A stretch of 64,000 bases of DNA from Thozetella sp. PMI_491. Taxonomy: Eukaryota > Ascomycota > Sordariomycetes > Chaetosphaeriales > Chaetosphaeriaceae. The stretch covers positions 1-64,000 of the forward strand of contig MU270112.1 of NCBI GenBank assembly GCA_021432635.1. Direction: 5' to 3'. The notes below the pieces were generated by a model. It ran no database searches, had not been told where the DNA came from, and saw only the letters and a list, made by a program, of their open reading frames with translations. This document shows, in pieces, positions 37,701 through 49,833 of the stretch. The position numbers and the translations under genes are program-made. Each line of letters opens with the position of its first letter. The stretch's first letter is position 1.

Positions 37701-40244
37701 CCAAGGCACCGGCAGCGTAGGCTGCTGCTATTTCGCCAGACGAGTGACCGATAACGCAGGATGCCTGAATGCCCCAGGTCGCAAGCAAGTCAACCAGTGC
37801 GACTTGGAGGGCAGTACAGGCTGCCTGGCTGACAGCTGGATCGTTTATGTTGGATTCGCTTTCTTCCAAAGAGAGTTCCTCTTGCATCAAATGTTAGCGA
37901 GAAAAGCGAACACTGCACTCGGAGCGAACCACGCACCTAGGAGATCCCATGGGCTTCCTAGTCGTCTGAGATAGACACCACTCTCTTCAAGACTGTCCCT
38001 GAAGGCTGGGTAAATGAGGAGATCACGTCCCATCCCATGCCACTGGGCTCCCTGCCCAGTAAAAACAAAGCCAATCTTGGGTGGAGTACTCCTCCGACTA
38101 TTCCGAACCGTCTTGACAACGTCTGGCAATCGGCGAACAAGCTCATCCAGAGAAGCGGCTACGGCGAAACCCTTCCAGGAGAACATGGTACGCTTCGAAG
38201 CAAGGGTATAGGCCAGATCAGCAAGGACTTCTTCCTCGTTGACATCGCAGAGACTGGAGAGGTGTTGGCTATACGTTTCGCTGGCTCTTTTGACTCCCGA
38301 CTCGTCGAAGGAGGAGAAGACAAAAACTTTACCTGCCGAGGCAGGGTTTGGCGATGTTTCTAGTTTTGCTTCCTTTGGCGCGCGGCCATCGCTGTCGGTA
38401 TAGGTCTCTGAGCCTAGGGATCTGGGCACAGGGCTACTCTGGGTGCTATTCAAGTCGCCATTTTGGTTTACTTGTGGATGACCGTTGTCGTGGACACCGC
38501 TTGAGGAGATGGCGTGGCGGTCATTATTGCTGTCGACATGGTTTTCCGGCTCCGGAGTCATACCTGATCCATTGCGGAGAACTGCGCCAGCCACCGGAGG
38601 TTGGGATACTGAACGGTGATGGCCGAGCAAGTTGTTAGCTCGCAGAAAGTTGTAGGCGTCGTCTATAACAACATGTGCGTTTGTTCCGCCGAATCCGAAA
38701 GAGTTGACCGAGGCTCTGCGGACAGCTAGGTCCGGAAAAGACGTGGGCTCTGTCGGGAACTGCAGCACATTCCGTGAGCTATGCGTTGAAACAGACGACA
38801 GGCATGTAAGAATGGAACGCTCAGCCTCACCTTGAGGTTCCATTTCTCCGGAGTTATCTTGGGGTTGATCTCTTCGAAGTTGATGTTCGGAGGTATCAGG
38901 CCCTTTTCGAGAACCAGGACAGATTTGATCACGCCGGCAACCCCGGAAGCTCCTTCGAGGTGGCCAATGTTAGACTTGATGGCACCGACATAGAGCGGGC
39001 CGTTCGTCTTTCGCTCGCTCCAGGCGGATGCGATCGCCCCCGCCTCGATCGGATCGCCCTGCGCTGTTCCTGTCCCGTGGGCCTCGACATAGCTCGTGAG
39101 GGAGAGGTCAAGCCCTGCTGAGTCGTAGACGGACCGGACTAGCTTCTCCTGGGCGTGTTTGCTCGGCAGCGTCATACCAGGCGTCCTGCCGTCCTGGTTT
39201 ATGCCCGTCGAGCGTATTACACCCCGGATGCAGTCCCCATCCCGCAGCGCGTCATGGAGCGGCTTGAGGACGACCACACCGACACCTTCTCCCCGCGAGT
39301 AGCCGTTTGCGCGGTGGTCAAAACTGTAGCACTTTCCGTCCGGGGACAGGAAGCCCAGAGTGCTCATGCGGTACAATGCCTGCGGATGTTCGATAACGTT
39401 GACGCCGCCAACGATGGACTAGACCCTGGTCAGCCAGCCGTCCGCGGGAATTCCCCCGATCGACGCTGCTCACCATAGTAGATGTTTTCTCCTTGAGGCT
39501 CTGGCAGGCGAGATGCACTGCTACCAAGCTGCTTGAGCAAGCGGTGTCCAGGGTTAAGCTCGGGCCCTTGAGGTCATAGAACCAGCTGACTCGATTCGAT
39601 AAAATAGAATTCGAATTACCGGTCGGCGCATACTTGAGGGGCATCTCAGGGTCCATATTGATGATGCTGTGATAGTCGTTCGTGAATGCGCCTACGAATA
39701 CCGATGTCTCTGTCCCAGTTACCGAGTCGATTGAGATGCCAGCTGCGAGGGGAGATCAAGCTGAATGAGCCCATAGCACCGGAGAAAGCGAGAACAGGAA
39801 AGAATCTCACCATTTTCTAGAGCCTCGTACACGTTCTCCATGAGAAGTCGCTGCTGCGGATCCATAGCCAGCGCCTCCGTCTTTGTAATGTTGAAGAAAG
39901 GAGCATCGAACATGTGTCCGCTCTCCTTTAGGAAGTGGCCGTGCCTGCAGCTCATCTAAAAAGGGAAAACCCTGTTAGAGGTATTCTATGGATTTCTCTA
40001 AACAAGGTAAACTCGAACTCACACTTCCCGCACGGGTAGGCTCTGGGTGGTAGTGGGCGTCGATGTTCATCTTGTGCTCAGGAAATTCGGTCCGAGCTGA
40101 ACGGCCATGCAGAAGCAAGTCCCAAAGTCTCGTGGTGCTTTCTGCTTCTTGGGGGAAGCGGCAGGCCATGCCTACGATGGCGACTGCATCCTTTGGCCTG
40201 AAGAGCAAGCCGCCATCCTGGCGGCAGTCGGCTGCAGAACTCAT
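31749..40244 (-). CDS. Highly reducing polyketide synthase (KS-AT-DH-cMT-ER-KR-ACP)
   Basis: Iterative type I PKS building a reduced, C-methylated polyketide from malonyl-CoA with SAM and NADPH, in the cytosol. Exons on the minus strand are 40244-40023, 39955-39811, 39742-39474, 39418-38831, 38759-37937, 37880-33076, 33016-32696 and 32594-31749, giving 2672 aa; all introns are GT-AG and keep phase. KS has Cys191 (DTACSSS), His326 (EAHGTGT) and His365. AT has Ser729 (GHSSG). DH has His1076 (DHRVTG....P) and Asp1277. cMT has LEIGAGTGG near 1559-1567. ER has the NADPH motif AAAGGVG near 2096-2102. KR has GGLGGLG near 2305-2311 with Ser2432/2433 and Tyr2446. ACP has Ser2619 ([10 protein letters not shown]). 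All domains look intact. There is no thioesterase, carrier-linked reductase or NRPS part, so release needs a partner. The first ATG is used; upstream in-frame codons offer none. The upstream intergenic region holds a G-rich tract. Confidence 0.95.
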
Positions 40245-41121
40245 GCTGTACAATGATCCGTTCTGATCAGTCGGTGGGGCTAAGAAGAGCACAGCACACC
40301 CCTAGACGCGGGGAGGAAAGCTGTAGATGTATGCGAGAAGAGATGAGCATGTGTCTACGATCTATCGAGCATAGGGAGGATAGTACAACTTTTCTAGGTT
40401 TCTTAACCCTTCCCCCCTCCCCCTCCCCCAACCAAGAATGAGTACGCAGGAATTTCACATGCAACCCATCCGAGGTTGATGTAACTTCACGAGCCCTGAA
40501 AATCGCTTCACGCACGTTCTGACATAGCCACAAGGCAAGTTTCATTTAGTGGCTACACTGCCTAAATAATCCTTCCGCTCCGTCCCCTGACGCGGACTTT
40601 CCGCAACTACTCGACAGAAGGAGGCGACTTGCATCAGCTATTGGTCGACTTAGTCACTGGGCACGGATGGCTAGAAGCGGACCGACGAAGCAAATAGGGG
40701 GCAAGCCACTGTTGTTTCGTCCGATACAGAACCTAGTCTTCGCCAAGCAACTCCACATCAGCCCCTGGACGCCCTACACCGTCACCCGTTCGTCAGCGGC
40801 CTTACAGGACCGGGGGCTGCCTTGCTTAGCCTACAAGGGCTGTGCAGATGTGGCCTCCGGGGCCGCCAGCAAAGCTTCTTGCTCGGATATCCATGCCACT
40901 CTGAAAATTGTTGACCTCGCAAGGAGTGTGTGCCACTTGAAAAAGTTGTGCTCCGGCGTAGATGGCGTACGCGTGACATGGCCTGGGCACCTTTGTGCGT
41001 GTGCATGGGACAAATGAACGCTAATTTGGATCAGGTAACAGCGCCAGTATCAATAGCTAAGCTACTCCATGACTGGGGAACTATGTGTATATAGTGGTTG
41101 CTCTCTTGTATATGCTGCCAG
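40245..41121. promoter_or_regulatory. Intergenic region and promoter of the polyketide synthase
   Basis: 877 bp between the PKS start and the 3' end of the upstream hydrolase, both transcribed on the minus strand. No gene is supported. It contains the pyrimidine/G-rich tract described separately. I see no clear pathway-specific operator. Confidence 0.5.
40408..40429 (-). promoter_or_regulatory. G-run tract, potential G-quadruplex, upstream of the PKS
   Basis: On the PKS sense strand this reads as four runs of three to six Gs separated by one or two As, about 165-185 bases before the start codon. It meets the usual G-quadruplex pattern. Pyrimidine-rich tracts are also common in fungal promoters, so a structural role is only possible. 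Confidence 0.45.
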
Positions 41122-42143
41122 CTACTGGCTAAGTTCTGCTGTCGACCTAATGAACCTAGCGATCTGTCGAATTTCATCATACCCCCGCGGAAAGTCGTGT
41201 TTGTGTATGTGGAAATACTCTTGCGCCAGGGCAGGGTCGCACAGGTTGTAAAGCTCCTCCCCATGCTCCGGAATGTCGTCAGGGCAACGCACGTGTAAAG
41301 TAGGGATATTGATCAGATTTCCGTCCAGCTGCGCATCTAACTTCGTCATCCCGAGCTTTCCGTCCGTCAGGATTGTCCTGCGGCCCCGTCCGTTATAGTT
41401 TACCTCGGCCGGGAAGAGCCTTGTCTTGTGGAGCAGGGGGTTGGCCTTCATAGCATGGAGAAACCTCAAGGCCAGAGGCTGTTCGAGGTCGGGCATCACG
41501 GGCATGAGGGTCGACTTTTCCTCCTCGGCCATTTCCCAAATCCTGCTTGGCGTGGCTCCATTGAAGAAGATGGCGAAGCGGAATGGCCGAGCCGAAGGAC
41601 TGCACTCGGGGTTGTCGAGAATGTGCCGAATTACCGTCTGCGCTGCGAGGGTCGCGCCTTGCGAGTATCCCAGTATGCCATCGTACGGCCCGTCGTCGCG
41701 CGCAATTTCGAGGACCTGTCGCTCCGTCTCGAGCACATCGGCAGCATCGAGCATGTTGAAGTAGCCCCAAAGCTGAGAGTTCGCGAACTGGTTCGTATGT
41801 AGAGACCAGTTGCCTTTACACCGTAGCTGTGATGAGTAGGCAGACCATAAGAATTGGTCTTGGAAGAAGAATATCTCCACTCACCCTCTACATGAGGCAT
41901 CTGACCTTGCACAAAGTCAAATTCATAGTCATCCAGCAGGGACCGAAAGCCAGCTATGCAGGTCAGTTCACGATACCAGCCAGGGCGGGGACCAGAACAG
42001 ACCGGTCTGCATCTTGAAGATCTATGAACCCGATTCTAGTTAGCTTTGAGCCACTCTCGAAGAGCTCTGCGTGCCGGATCTAACGATCCAACCTTACTCA
42101 CATCATTGTTGGATCCCCGCCCATGGAGGCAGAGGATCCTCAT
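41122..42143 (-). CDS. FSH1-type serine hydrolase, likely polyketide-release enzyme
   Basis: Alpha/beta hydrolase of the FSH1 family, which includes LovG, the enzyme that frees the lovastatin nonaketide from its PKS. Four exons, 42143-42102, 42021-42003, 41953-41885 and 41813-41122, give 273 aa. The start MRILCLHG is the usual family beginning. The nucleophile is Ser94 in LGYSQGA; the acid is probably Asp222 or Asp223 in RCPDD, and the base His249 in HKHDFPRG. The second exon is only 19 nt, but phase and splice signals fit, and it restores the FKMQTAGFRSLL segment. It lies 877 bp upstream of the PKS on the same strand. Since that PKS lacks a release domain, hydrolytic off-loading is the natural inference; substrate specificity is not visible. 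Confidence 0.88.
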
Positions 42144-43870
42144 TTCGATAGCACGAGTTGGTAATTTAGAAGACCGAAGAACCTTGTGAACTCGAGGGAC
42201 TCGATCTCTGCAAGATGCGGCAGTGTCACAAATGGGTAGTATGGAGACACAATGTTGTCAAAATGTTGAAAAAAAACTTTGCCGTCGGGGGCGAGAACCG
42301 GGGCTAGGGTGTAAGAGAAGAGATGGCCAGTAGGGTAAGATTAGCCATAACCTTACCGGACAAGGTGCCGGGTATAACCGCTCATTGGGTTCAAATTAGC
42401 GTGGCACGACCAGGAAACTAAGATCAGGGGCTCAAGAGGGCTCTAAGCGTCTGACAAGGGATGGCTGCTACGATCGAGTTTGGCGATCGCCGGACCCGGC
42501 TGGAATAGCAAACAGATGTGGCGCTTTTACGTAGACCGTGCCACATCGGGCCTCAGACCCAGACACCCATGCCTTGAGGACCCCGCACCTTGCTCATATT
42601 GTAGATGCCGGCTCTGTACCAAACTAGCAAATGAAACCAGGCGTGGAGTGAATGCATGTCATCGATTTCGCCTGAGCTTTTAGTCATGTTTTTGTTTCTG
42701 GCTTGTTGATGATCGCCTGGGTCCTCAGCTTCTTACAATCCTAGCAAGGGTCGATGTGCCCAGGGGCTAGTGGCCCAGCCACTTGGAAACATCATGTCAA
42801 ATGCAAGCCAGGGTTGCCGAGTATAAGCCACGCGGCATAAGGTAGATTTGGCGGCGAACGACAAGTAGATCGACGCTGGAGAAAGCCTAGCGCTTTGACT
42901 AAAGTTCGGTTGGCTTTGGAAGCCCCGCTGTGTTACTGATCAGCAGCTGCATAACCCAGCCCTGTTTCTCGGGGTCGATCCGAACTTTCAGGGATAGCAG
43001 GCACCACAAAAACTTGATAGGTTCAAGTTACGTCCCATCGTCGTTACAGTTCACGCCCGTCGAGTCGCATCCATCAGTGATCTGTCATTTAGCTACGGCG
43101 TGAGAAAAATTCTGCCGAGGTTGAGCTCTCGGTTCAAGAGTCCGGGTCAGCCAGCCGGGGACGCTCCTCCACCACTCCTACTTTCTCCTTCTCAAAGGGT
43201 TTCAAACCCTTGAACATTCCCACGCAAGCTCTCTTGCTTCCATGGCGCGTCGGCAATCTGGTGATCATACTAGCTAGGTTATCATCAGGGGTACTGTGCC
43301 AGATCCGGTATAGCGTTGTATCTTTGTCCCTGGGCAAGACCCTCTTGGCGCCACGGCCTGACAGAGCACAGTAACAAGACGGAAAGCAGCCATATAGTAT
43401 TCCGACCGAAGATGAGTACCGTCTTGACTCGCTCTACCTAGTTTAACGTGAGTCAGTCATGCATTGTATACACTGCATAGTTAACCAATGACTTCTAGAT
43501 CGCTTAACCTCTTTTGTTTAACCCAGTAGGGGATGCAACGATAGGACCAGCATAAGTAAAAAAAAAGAAAAGTGATAGTGAAGCCAGAGTTTGTTCACGG
43601 CTCAGCCCCTCCCTTTCCCCGCTCTTCCGTCCCCGCACCCAAGTCCCCTCCGGCGGAGATCCGGGAACCGGCTCCTCTAGAGTCGGAGATGGTGCCTGCC
43701 GAGGATGCTGCTATAGGAGCAATGTTTAACCACAGGGCATTGTAGTGGATGTTCTCCACGCAGCCACATAGAAACTACTTCAGAAGGCCGTAAGCTGCTA
43801 GTCTCGGCAGAGCTAGGCGTTTCACGTCGAGCCGGCCGTATCTCTTGTCTAGATCTAGTACAGGGTTTGT
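42144..43870. other. Intergenic region, no supported gene
   Basis: Balanced composition with scattered short open frames on both strands, none with domain content or codon pattern I trust. CGG/CCG half-sites cluster near 43645-43672, including the palindrome CTCCGGCGGAG, the kind of site bound by Zn2Cys6 factors; this is suggestive only. Confidence 0.4.
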
Positions 43871-44038
43871 AGGGATTAGTGGCCACATGGCAGTTGTTTC
43901 GAGTCGGATCTCGCATCCGACCGTTTTATTTACCATCTATTTCGTCTGGCGTATTGCCCAGAGAAGATGATATCAATATGCGACACGGTCGGTTCGAGCC
44001 GGCTGCACAGCCACCAGGTCTTCCGGGCTCGCTAAGCT

Positions 44039-44218
44039 ACCAGTCCCTCAACTCGCTGAATCTCCTGCGCCTCTGTGTCGTTTCAAGAGGGCTTCTACCG
44101 CACCTGGCTGTTGGCTTTTAGCTTCTTAGCTCCCTAGAGCACCAGTCCCTAAGCTCTGTGAATCACCTGCGCCTCGATTTCGTTTCAAGAAGGCTTTTGC
44201 CGTAGCTGCCTGTTGGCT
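44039..44218. repeat. Tandem duplication, period about 102 bp
   Basis: Two copies of about 78 bp (44039-44116 and 44141-44218) begin ACCAGTCCCT, share CTGCGCCTC and CGTTTCAAGA(G/A)GGCTT, and end TGTTGGCT. They differ by about a quarter of their bases. No open frame runs through both. Confidence 0.65.
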
Positions 44219-44682
44219 ACCCATGCATGCGTGTGAAAAGGCAAACTAGGCGCCCGTCTGCGACTCTAGCCGAGTCTTACGCCGGCTATCGAGGCCATAT
44301 CCGCCGATCATATCTGGCTGTGATAATTTTGGTTAGAATTTTGGCAGGGCGCAAATCGCACTGGGAGGTAGGTGCACTGTAGCATGTACTATGTGCGCCC
44401 AATTTTTTAAAGAAATTTTTTCGGCATTGCAAGCGCATGTGCCGCCTATAGTCAAGAATGGTAGCGCCCAAGAGGAGCATAGGCGTCTATCCATTCGACG
44501 TTACCTATGGCTATAATTCAAGATCTAGGAGTCGACAGGCGGTGATAATTATGTCCAGCATATGGTGAACACAGACTCGGCCGAAATAAGCCACTATGAA
44601 GCGTGAGTTATGCGAGGGATTGGGAGCTAGAATAATCCTGTTGGGCTCTCGAATGTCATCAAACACAAAGCAACCACATGTG
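44219..44682. other. Intergenic 3' flank of the transporter, nothing recognised
   Basis: Moderately AT-rich towards 44.6 kb. No coding, RNA or element signal that I can support. Confidence 0.4.
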
Positions 44683-47066
44683 CTATGCCCTCCTTATTTG
44701 CTGCTCCGCCAAAGCTTGTTGAATCCACACCGACGTCAGCGCCGAACTGGTTGAAAGCCTCCTTAGATTCATCTCGGTCCTGCCCTCGACCCGTACCCTG
44801 TTCTCGGTCACGATTAGGCGCTTGTACGGGACCAAAGCAGTCAATATTGCACAGCTAATGGCACAACCAAGCCCAAAGAGGAATGTGATGTGTACGGAAT
44901 CGAGCAACACCTGTAGGATAGGCGGTATGAATTCTTGCGGGACACTAGACAAGGTCTTGGTCGGATCGGATAGGACGGCGAATTTTACGTTCAACGGAAC
45001 ATCGAGCGCCGTGAGGCCCCCAATCAAGTTCCGATTGAACAGCGCGCTTGAAATGGGAAGGGATAAGGTTCTGTGAAAGTATTCAGTAACCGCGATCCGG
45101 CTCCCGAGCGTGCTTCGACTTACGCTCCCAGCAATGAACTCATGAACAGCAATCCATTGGCTATCGCATGGTCCTTCTCGTCCAGTTGAATGTGGCAAGG
45201 CGCGACATTTGCCAGTGTGATGAAGCCCACTCCTGCCCCCAAGGTAGCCTCAAATAAAGCTCGTGAGACGGGGCTGGTCGTCGCGTTGATCGAGGAGACG
45301 AAGAAAGAGCCAACCACGAAGACGACTCCCCCAACAGTGAAGAAGGGGTTGTAGTAATGGACGTAAGAAACAGCGACGCCGACCAATATCGCCGCGAGAC
45401 TGACCGCGATGACGTAAGGGAGAAGGCTCAAAGCACTTTCTTGCGCACTCTCCCCAATAACTGACTTTAACAATAAGGTTAGACTGCTGACGAGGCTAGA
45501 GCGGGTCTAGGCGTCTACATACCTGGAAGAAGACGGAGAGAAAGAAGACGAAGTCGATGAAGCCCGCGAACAAGAAGAATAGAATTAGGCAGCATGACCA
45601 CACGGCCCTTTGGCGGAAGATCCTCTTTGGTACAAGGGAGAGATCAGCTCTGACGAAGGTCTCATGGATGGCGAAGATGGAAAACCCTGCCCCGGTCGCT
45701 ATGGCCAGGTATCTGCCGAAGGAGTCGAGCTCGAGACTAGTAGCCTGAAATTGGAGCAAAGTGATCAGGCAACACAGGCTGCCAGTCAATGTAACGGCAC
45801 CGATCGGGTCCAGTCGCTTGATCTTCTCCTGGTTGGGCAGTTGAAAGAGGGCCGTTCGGGGGGTCTCCTTCGGGAACACCGAGAGGACGACGAGGATCGC
45901 ACCGAGAGCGATGGGCACGTTGACCCAAAATGCCCACCGCCAACTGAATTTGTCGGCTATGACCCCGCCTAGAACCGGCCCGGCCACCGTGCAGCCGCCT
46001 TTTGGGTGTAAGTATTACCGCAGCCTGCGGCCCTTCGAATGATAGAGAGCCGGGGGGTTGAGCGGGAGCTCACCCATGACGAAAGCCCCTGCAGCTTCGA
46101 GGAAGGTCCGCTGCTTCCGCGGGGATGACAATCCGACGATCCTCATTGAACCGTTGATGACGCCGGCAGCGCCAGCTCCAGCAATTGCTCGCCCTGCGAT
46201 AAACATCGCGGAGCTGACGGTCGTAGCGCACAAAATGGAGCCGACTGGGGCCAGGGGGCAGCCGCGGAGAGAAAAGTCAGAATTATTGTTCAATGCAACG
46301 AAAGACAGTTGCCCAAGACAACGACTTACTCAGTAGTACCATCAGGGACAAGAGAAATAGCCACTTAACTTTCCAGAGCGAGTAGCATTTCCCAAATACG
46401 GGCATCAGAACAGTGAGTGGCAGAAAGTAAGCGGATGCATACCACCCAATGTCCTGTGGAGCATGGAATTCGGAGATGAGGATGGGTATGATGGTAGCTA
46501 GAGTCGTCAGCCGAGGGGCACAAGGCAAGGAGGGCAAGTATTCGGAGATAGTAGATTCAAGCCCACCAATAATCGTATCATCCAAGACAACCTGCAGGAT
46601 AGTGAGCGGGGATTCCCTCGGTGTGGGTGGAAAGGACGGAAATGCAGACCACAATGTACGGCAAAGCCCCGCTCAGCAGGAGGAGAAACCATGCCCAACC
46701 CGTGGGATAGGTGATGGACTGGCTGTCCAAGTTGTCGCCCAGGTGCTGCTCATTCGCTGGTACTTTCCCGTAAATCTGGGTGAAGAAGCCCAAGCAGCCG
46801 CGTGCCTTCTTCGTCCTGCTATTGACCATCGGTACGACGGAGCGGGCGCCAGCGCTCCCCGTCGGTGAGCTGGAGGACTTTTCCTGCAGGATATACTTTT
46901 CCCGTGGCGTATAGTTCTCCCAGCTGTACCGCGGAAGCCTCGGGGGTGGCGCCTGGTGCAGCCGAGAGTAGACGGTCATGGGTCGAGGAAAATTCGTACG
47001 CTCAGCAAGTTGGGCACCTCTTGCGCCGTCGCCTGAAGCGACGTGAGATTTCTTGTCGCGGCCCAT
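44683..47066 (-). CDS. DHA2-family MFS efflux transporter, seven exons
   Basis: Major facilitator of the 14-helix DHA2 drug:H+ antiporter group, a usual exporter in fungal metabolite clusters, placed in the plasma membrane. Proposed exons are 47066-46653, 46591-46567, 46497-46330, 46244-46074, 45998-45523, 45464-45124 and 45070-44683, giving 660 aa. The second exon is 25 nt; it gives VVLDDTII, which joins to ATIIPILISEFHAP. This is the family's LDxTIIATA-type first-helix motif. IGWYASAYFLPL, then AGPVLGGVIADKFSWRWAFW and NVPIALG (motif C region) are all present. The first ~120 residues form an unusually long, basic, disordered-looking N-terminus with no membrane segment. A later start (Met30 or Met80) is possible. 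Every junction keeps phase. The likely cargo is the polyketide of this cluster. Confidence 0.85.
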
Positions 47067-48211
47067 CTCTGCGATCCGACCAGCTTTAGTGTGCTTGACG
47101 ACAAGTCTCGCTCGGGGAGGGGCCCGCCTTGAATGATTCGTCCTCTTTCAAGCCGAGAAATGAGCGCCAGCGCAGCGTGCATCGCCCGTGGCGGGGATGA
47201 GCAACCGCACTGTAGGCTTAGATATAGGGTCGGCGGCAAGGTTCTCGGCCACACCAGGCTAGTGTGAGTTTCATGCGTCCCACTGGTCTGGTGTATGCAC
47301 TCGGTTAGTCCGCCTCTTCAACCCCAGCCGCTGGCCCTAGCCCCTCTGCATCCGAAACCGTATCCAGCCTTGACCACAGCACATCCTCGGCTTACAGGTT
47401 GCCCAGAGAGTCCCCACCTCTTCTCCCAATGCCAAAATGCCTTGCTAATTTCATGTGAATTTGAAAGCGATGCTTTCGTTGAGATATCTGTTCGCCTTGC
47501 GACCGGCTCAGTATAGTTCCGATTGTGCGCCTCGTCGTGAGCTGAAACACTGCGGTCATGTTCGGTCGGGGGTTTTCCTTGCGGAGCGGCGTGCCTTTCT
47601 TGAGAAACTACTTGGATGAGAGTGACATAGGGTCAAAAGAATGGTTTGTGGCCATGGCGGAAAGGCCTGGGCCATAATTTCCGGCCGGTTTGGGGAGTAA
47701 CAGGTTACCAAGAAACTTCTACTGGTGAGAAACCCTGCTCCCTAGTAGGCCAGACTGGCTTGCCTCATCCGGTAGATTCGTGTTGCCTCTATCCAAGTCT
47801 TGTGGTACCAAAACACAACTGGTCCCGGCACGAGAAGCATTTTTGATGGCCGGCCCCGAGCTCGGAAGATGGGCAAGAGAAGCAGCAAAATATCGTGAAT
47901 AGCGCAGCTACCACCCAACATTCTGGCTTAACCGCAAGAACCTAGACGACGATAGCTCACCATATCAAAACAGAAGCTCAACAATCAAGGGAAACGCCAT
48001 GCTCTGCATGAAGTTAGATATTGTAGCAGTTAGATCCAGTCCAATGCCCTTGTCAACAAATTTCCCGCCGTAGCTACCATACAAAATGACATCTCCAGTC
48101 TTGTTTTCTGTTCGAAAGCTCCCTCTTTTACCAATCGCCATTAAAATCTGGATGCGCATCAAGCGCGTTTCTGCGTGGCTCGGCTAGCCGGGGGCAAGAA
48201 ACACTCCATGA
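47067..48211. other. Intergenic region, no supported gene
   Basis: Between the transporter start and the cutinase stop. A minus-strand frame at 47965-48162 (containing GDVILYGSYGGKFVDKGIG) reads well for a few dozen residues, but I recognise no family and see no splice context, so it is not called as a gene. Confidence 0.4.
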
Positions 48212-49038
48212 TCAGCCGACCATCTTGGCGACGAAGGCGCCAGCTTGTGGCGAGTCAAATCCGTACGTTAGATGGGCTGGGAGGATCAGGTCCCCGTTCG
48301 TACAAATGTTGTCGTCAGGGTGACAAATGACAAGGGTCTTGCTCTCGGCCCCTGTGACAGGAGTCTGGCTCTTCGGGTCTCCAAAAATGACCACAGAGTT
48401 GACTGAGGCCATGCCTGCGGCACCGACTGTATTCGCTGTGTTGTGAACAACCTGGCCGCCTTGCGAGTAACCGCCGAGGATGATCTTCGACTGCGGGCAC
48501 GTCTGCTGGGTTTTTTGCAGGAATGATGTCCTGCGCAACCCGATGTTAGCAAAGTGTATAATGCAATGCCATCGTCGACTTACATGCTCTCGGTGCCGTC
48601 GGCTCCGCCACCGGAAAGATAACCCTGAATCGTAGCCGCATACTCAACTCCCTGAACGTTGAGAGATTTGCCGGGCACAGCGTTGTTGATGGCCTGGACA
48701 AGCTGGGGTCCCGCAAAAACACCCATATTGCCTGGCTCGGTAGTGCCTCTCGCGAAAATGAGGGTCATGTCGGCACATGGCTTGTTGGTGGCGATGTCGG
48801 TCTGGTTGATCTGGCCTCCTACGACTGGGGCAAGGAGGCCCTCCAAATTGGTCAGACCTCCGGCCGCACCGTCTACAAGGAGGTTGACTGGCGGAAGACT
48901 GGTGATGATGGCCAGGAAAGGGTTAAGAGGATTTGTCTGTCGGCCGATCAGCTCAGTTGGGCCGCGTACGGGAAGAGCCAGGACCAGGCTGGTCAGGTCA
49001 GCGAACGAGACAAGCGCAGTGCCTGCGAAGACTCTCAT
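48212..49038 (-). CDS. Secreted cutinase, two exons
   Basis: Cutinase-family serine esterase (carbohydrate esterase family 5 fold), hydrolysing cutin or other ester polymers outside the cell. Exons 49038-48584 and 48530-48212, joined across a 53-bp intron (GTAAGT donor, GCTAAC branch site), give 257 aa. An N-terminal hydrophobic signal segment ends near LVLALP. The FARGTTEPG segment is typical of the family. The nucleophile is Ser174 in GGYSQGGQ; Asp225 lies in the CHPDDNIC disulphide loop (Cys221-Cys228), and His238 is in PAHLTYG. The triad and cysteines look complete. It lies between the transporter and the acyltransferase. Whether it belongs to the cluster or only sits in it is open; an esterase acting on the exported product is conceivable. 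Confidence 0.92.
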
Positions 49039-49833
49039 TGTGACTTAGAAAATACGACTAGATTCAGTGATTTGAGAATAGGTTTTCTTTTCTTCGTTCG
49101 TGCATGAAGCAGAGAGCGCGTGAGAACGGACGAGAGTTGAAGGTTTATTATTATGCCTCAAGATCTACCGCATATGTGAAGTCTGTCAAGAACCGTCTCC
49201 CTCTTCCGGCGCCTCAAACCCTGAAATCCTGGGCACCAAATCATTGGCCGTTCAGGGTGAGGAAGGACCATATGCTCTCGTCCAAGCCACCCAACCATTT
49301 CCGGAAAACTACACGGAGACGATTCGGGTGAAAGGGTGACTCGACGTAGGCTGCCAGCCACACGTCGGTTAGCCTCTCCCTTACAGTGTGCCGGGCAATC
49401 AGATCACGCATTATGATCTGTGCCCTATATCTGGGGGGCGGATGTTGTCCCCAAGGTTTGGGGCTCAGCATAATCGTGTGTCAGTTCGCGGCGTGATTGG
49501 CCACTGTCGCCAGGGTTGTGAGGACAAGGATCTTGAGACAGCGCCTAAGCCTTTCAGGCCCTTCCAAGTGCTGCACCTAGGCCTTCCTCGTTGCACATCC
49601 TTGGGGACCAGAGAGGACAATGTGACCCCGCCGATTGAGGCAGGGGTTCCACTTAGTCCGTCACTCCTCCCGGCTGGATTGGACATTTAAGCCTTGAGCA
49701 CCTTTCCGGCCTTGTTTTGATGCAGTCGTGCCCAGCCACAGGCGTCTTGTCTACATTCTGTATTCCACCGAGGTTGCGCGTGCTGCACGTGAAAGCCTTT
49801 CCTTTCTCCCCGCCCATTTCGTTTCAGGGCAAG
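49039..49833. other. Divergent intergenic region between cutinase and acyltransferase
   Basis: This region probably carries both promoters, since the genes are transcribed away from each other. Overlapping open frames on both strands have no domain content. The acyltransferase frame extends upstream to an ATG at 49720, so part of this region could be coding if that start is used. Confidence 0.45.

Noticed and set aside
39419-39473. Apparent frameshift in the PKS ketosynthase just after the active-site region
   Set aside because: A 55-bp GT-AG intron with a branch site removes the shifted stretch and rejoins the conserved GGVN segment in phase, so the gene is not broken.
43980-44000. tRNA B-box-like GGTTCGAGCC sequence
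   Set aside because: No A-box at the right distance upstream and no cloverleaf that I can fold.
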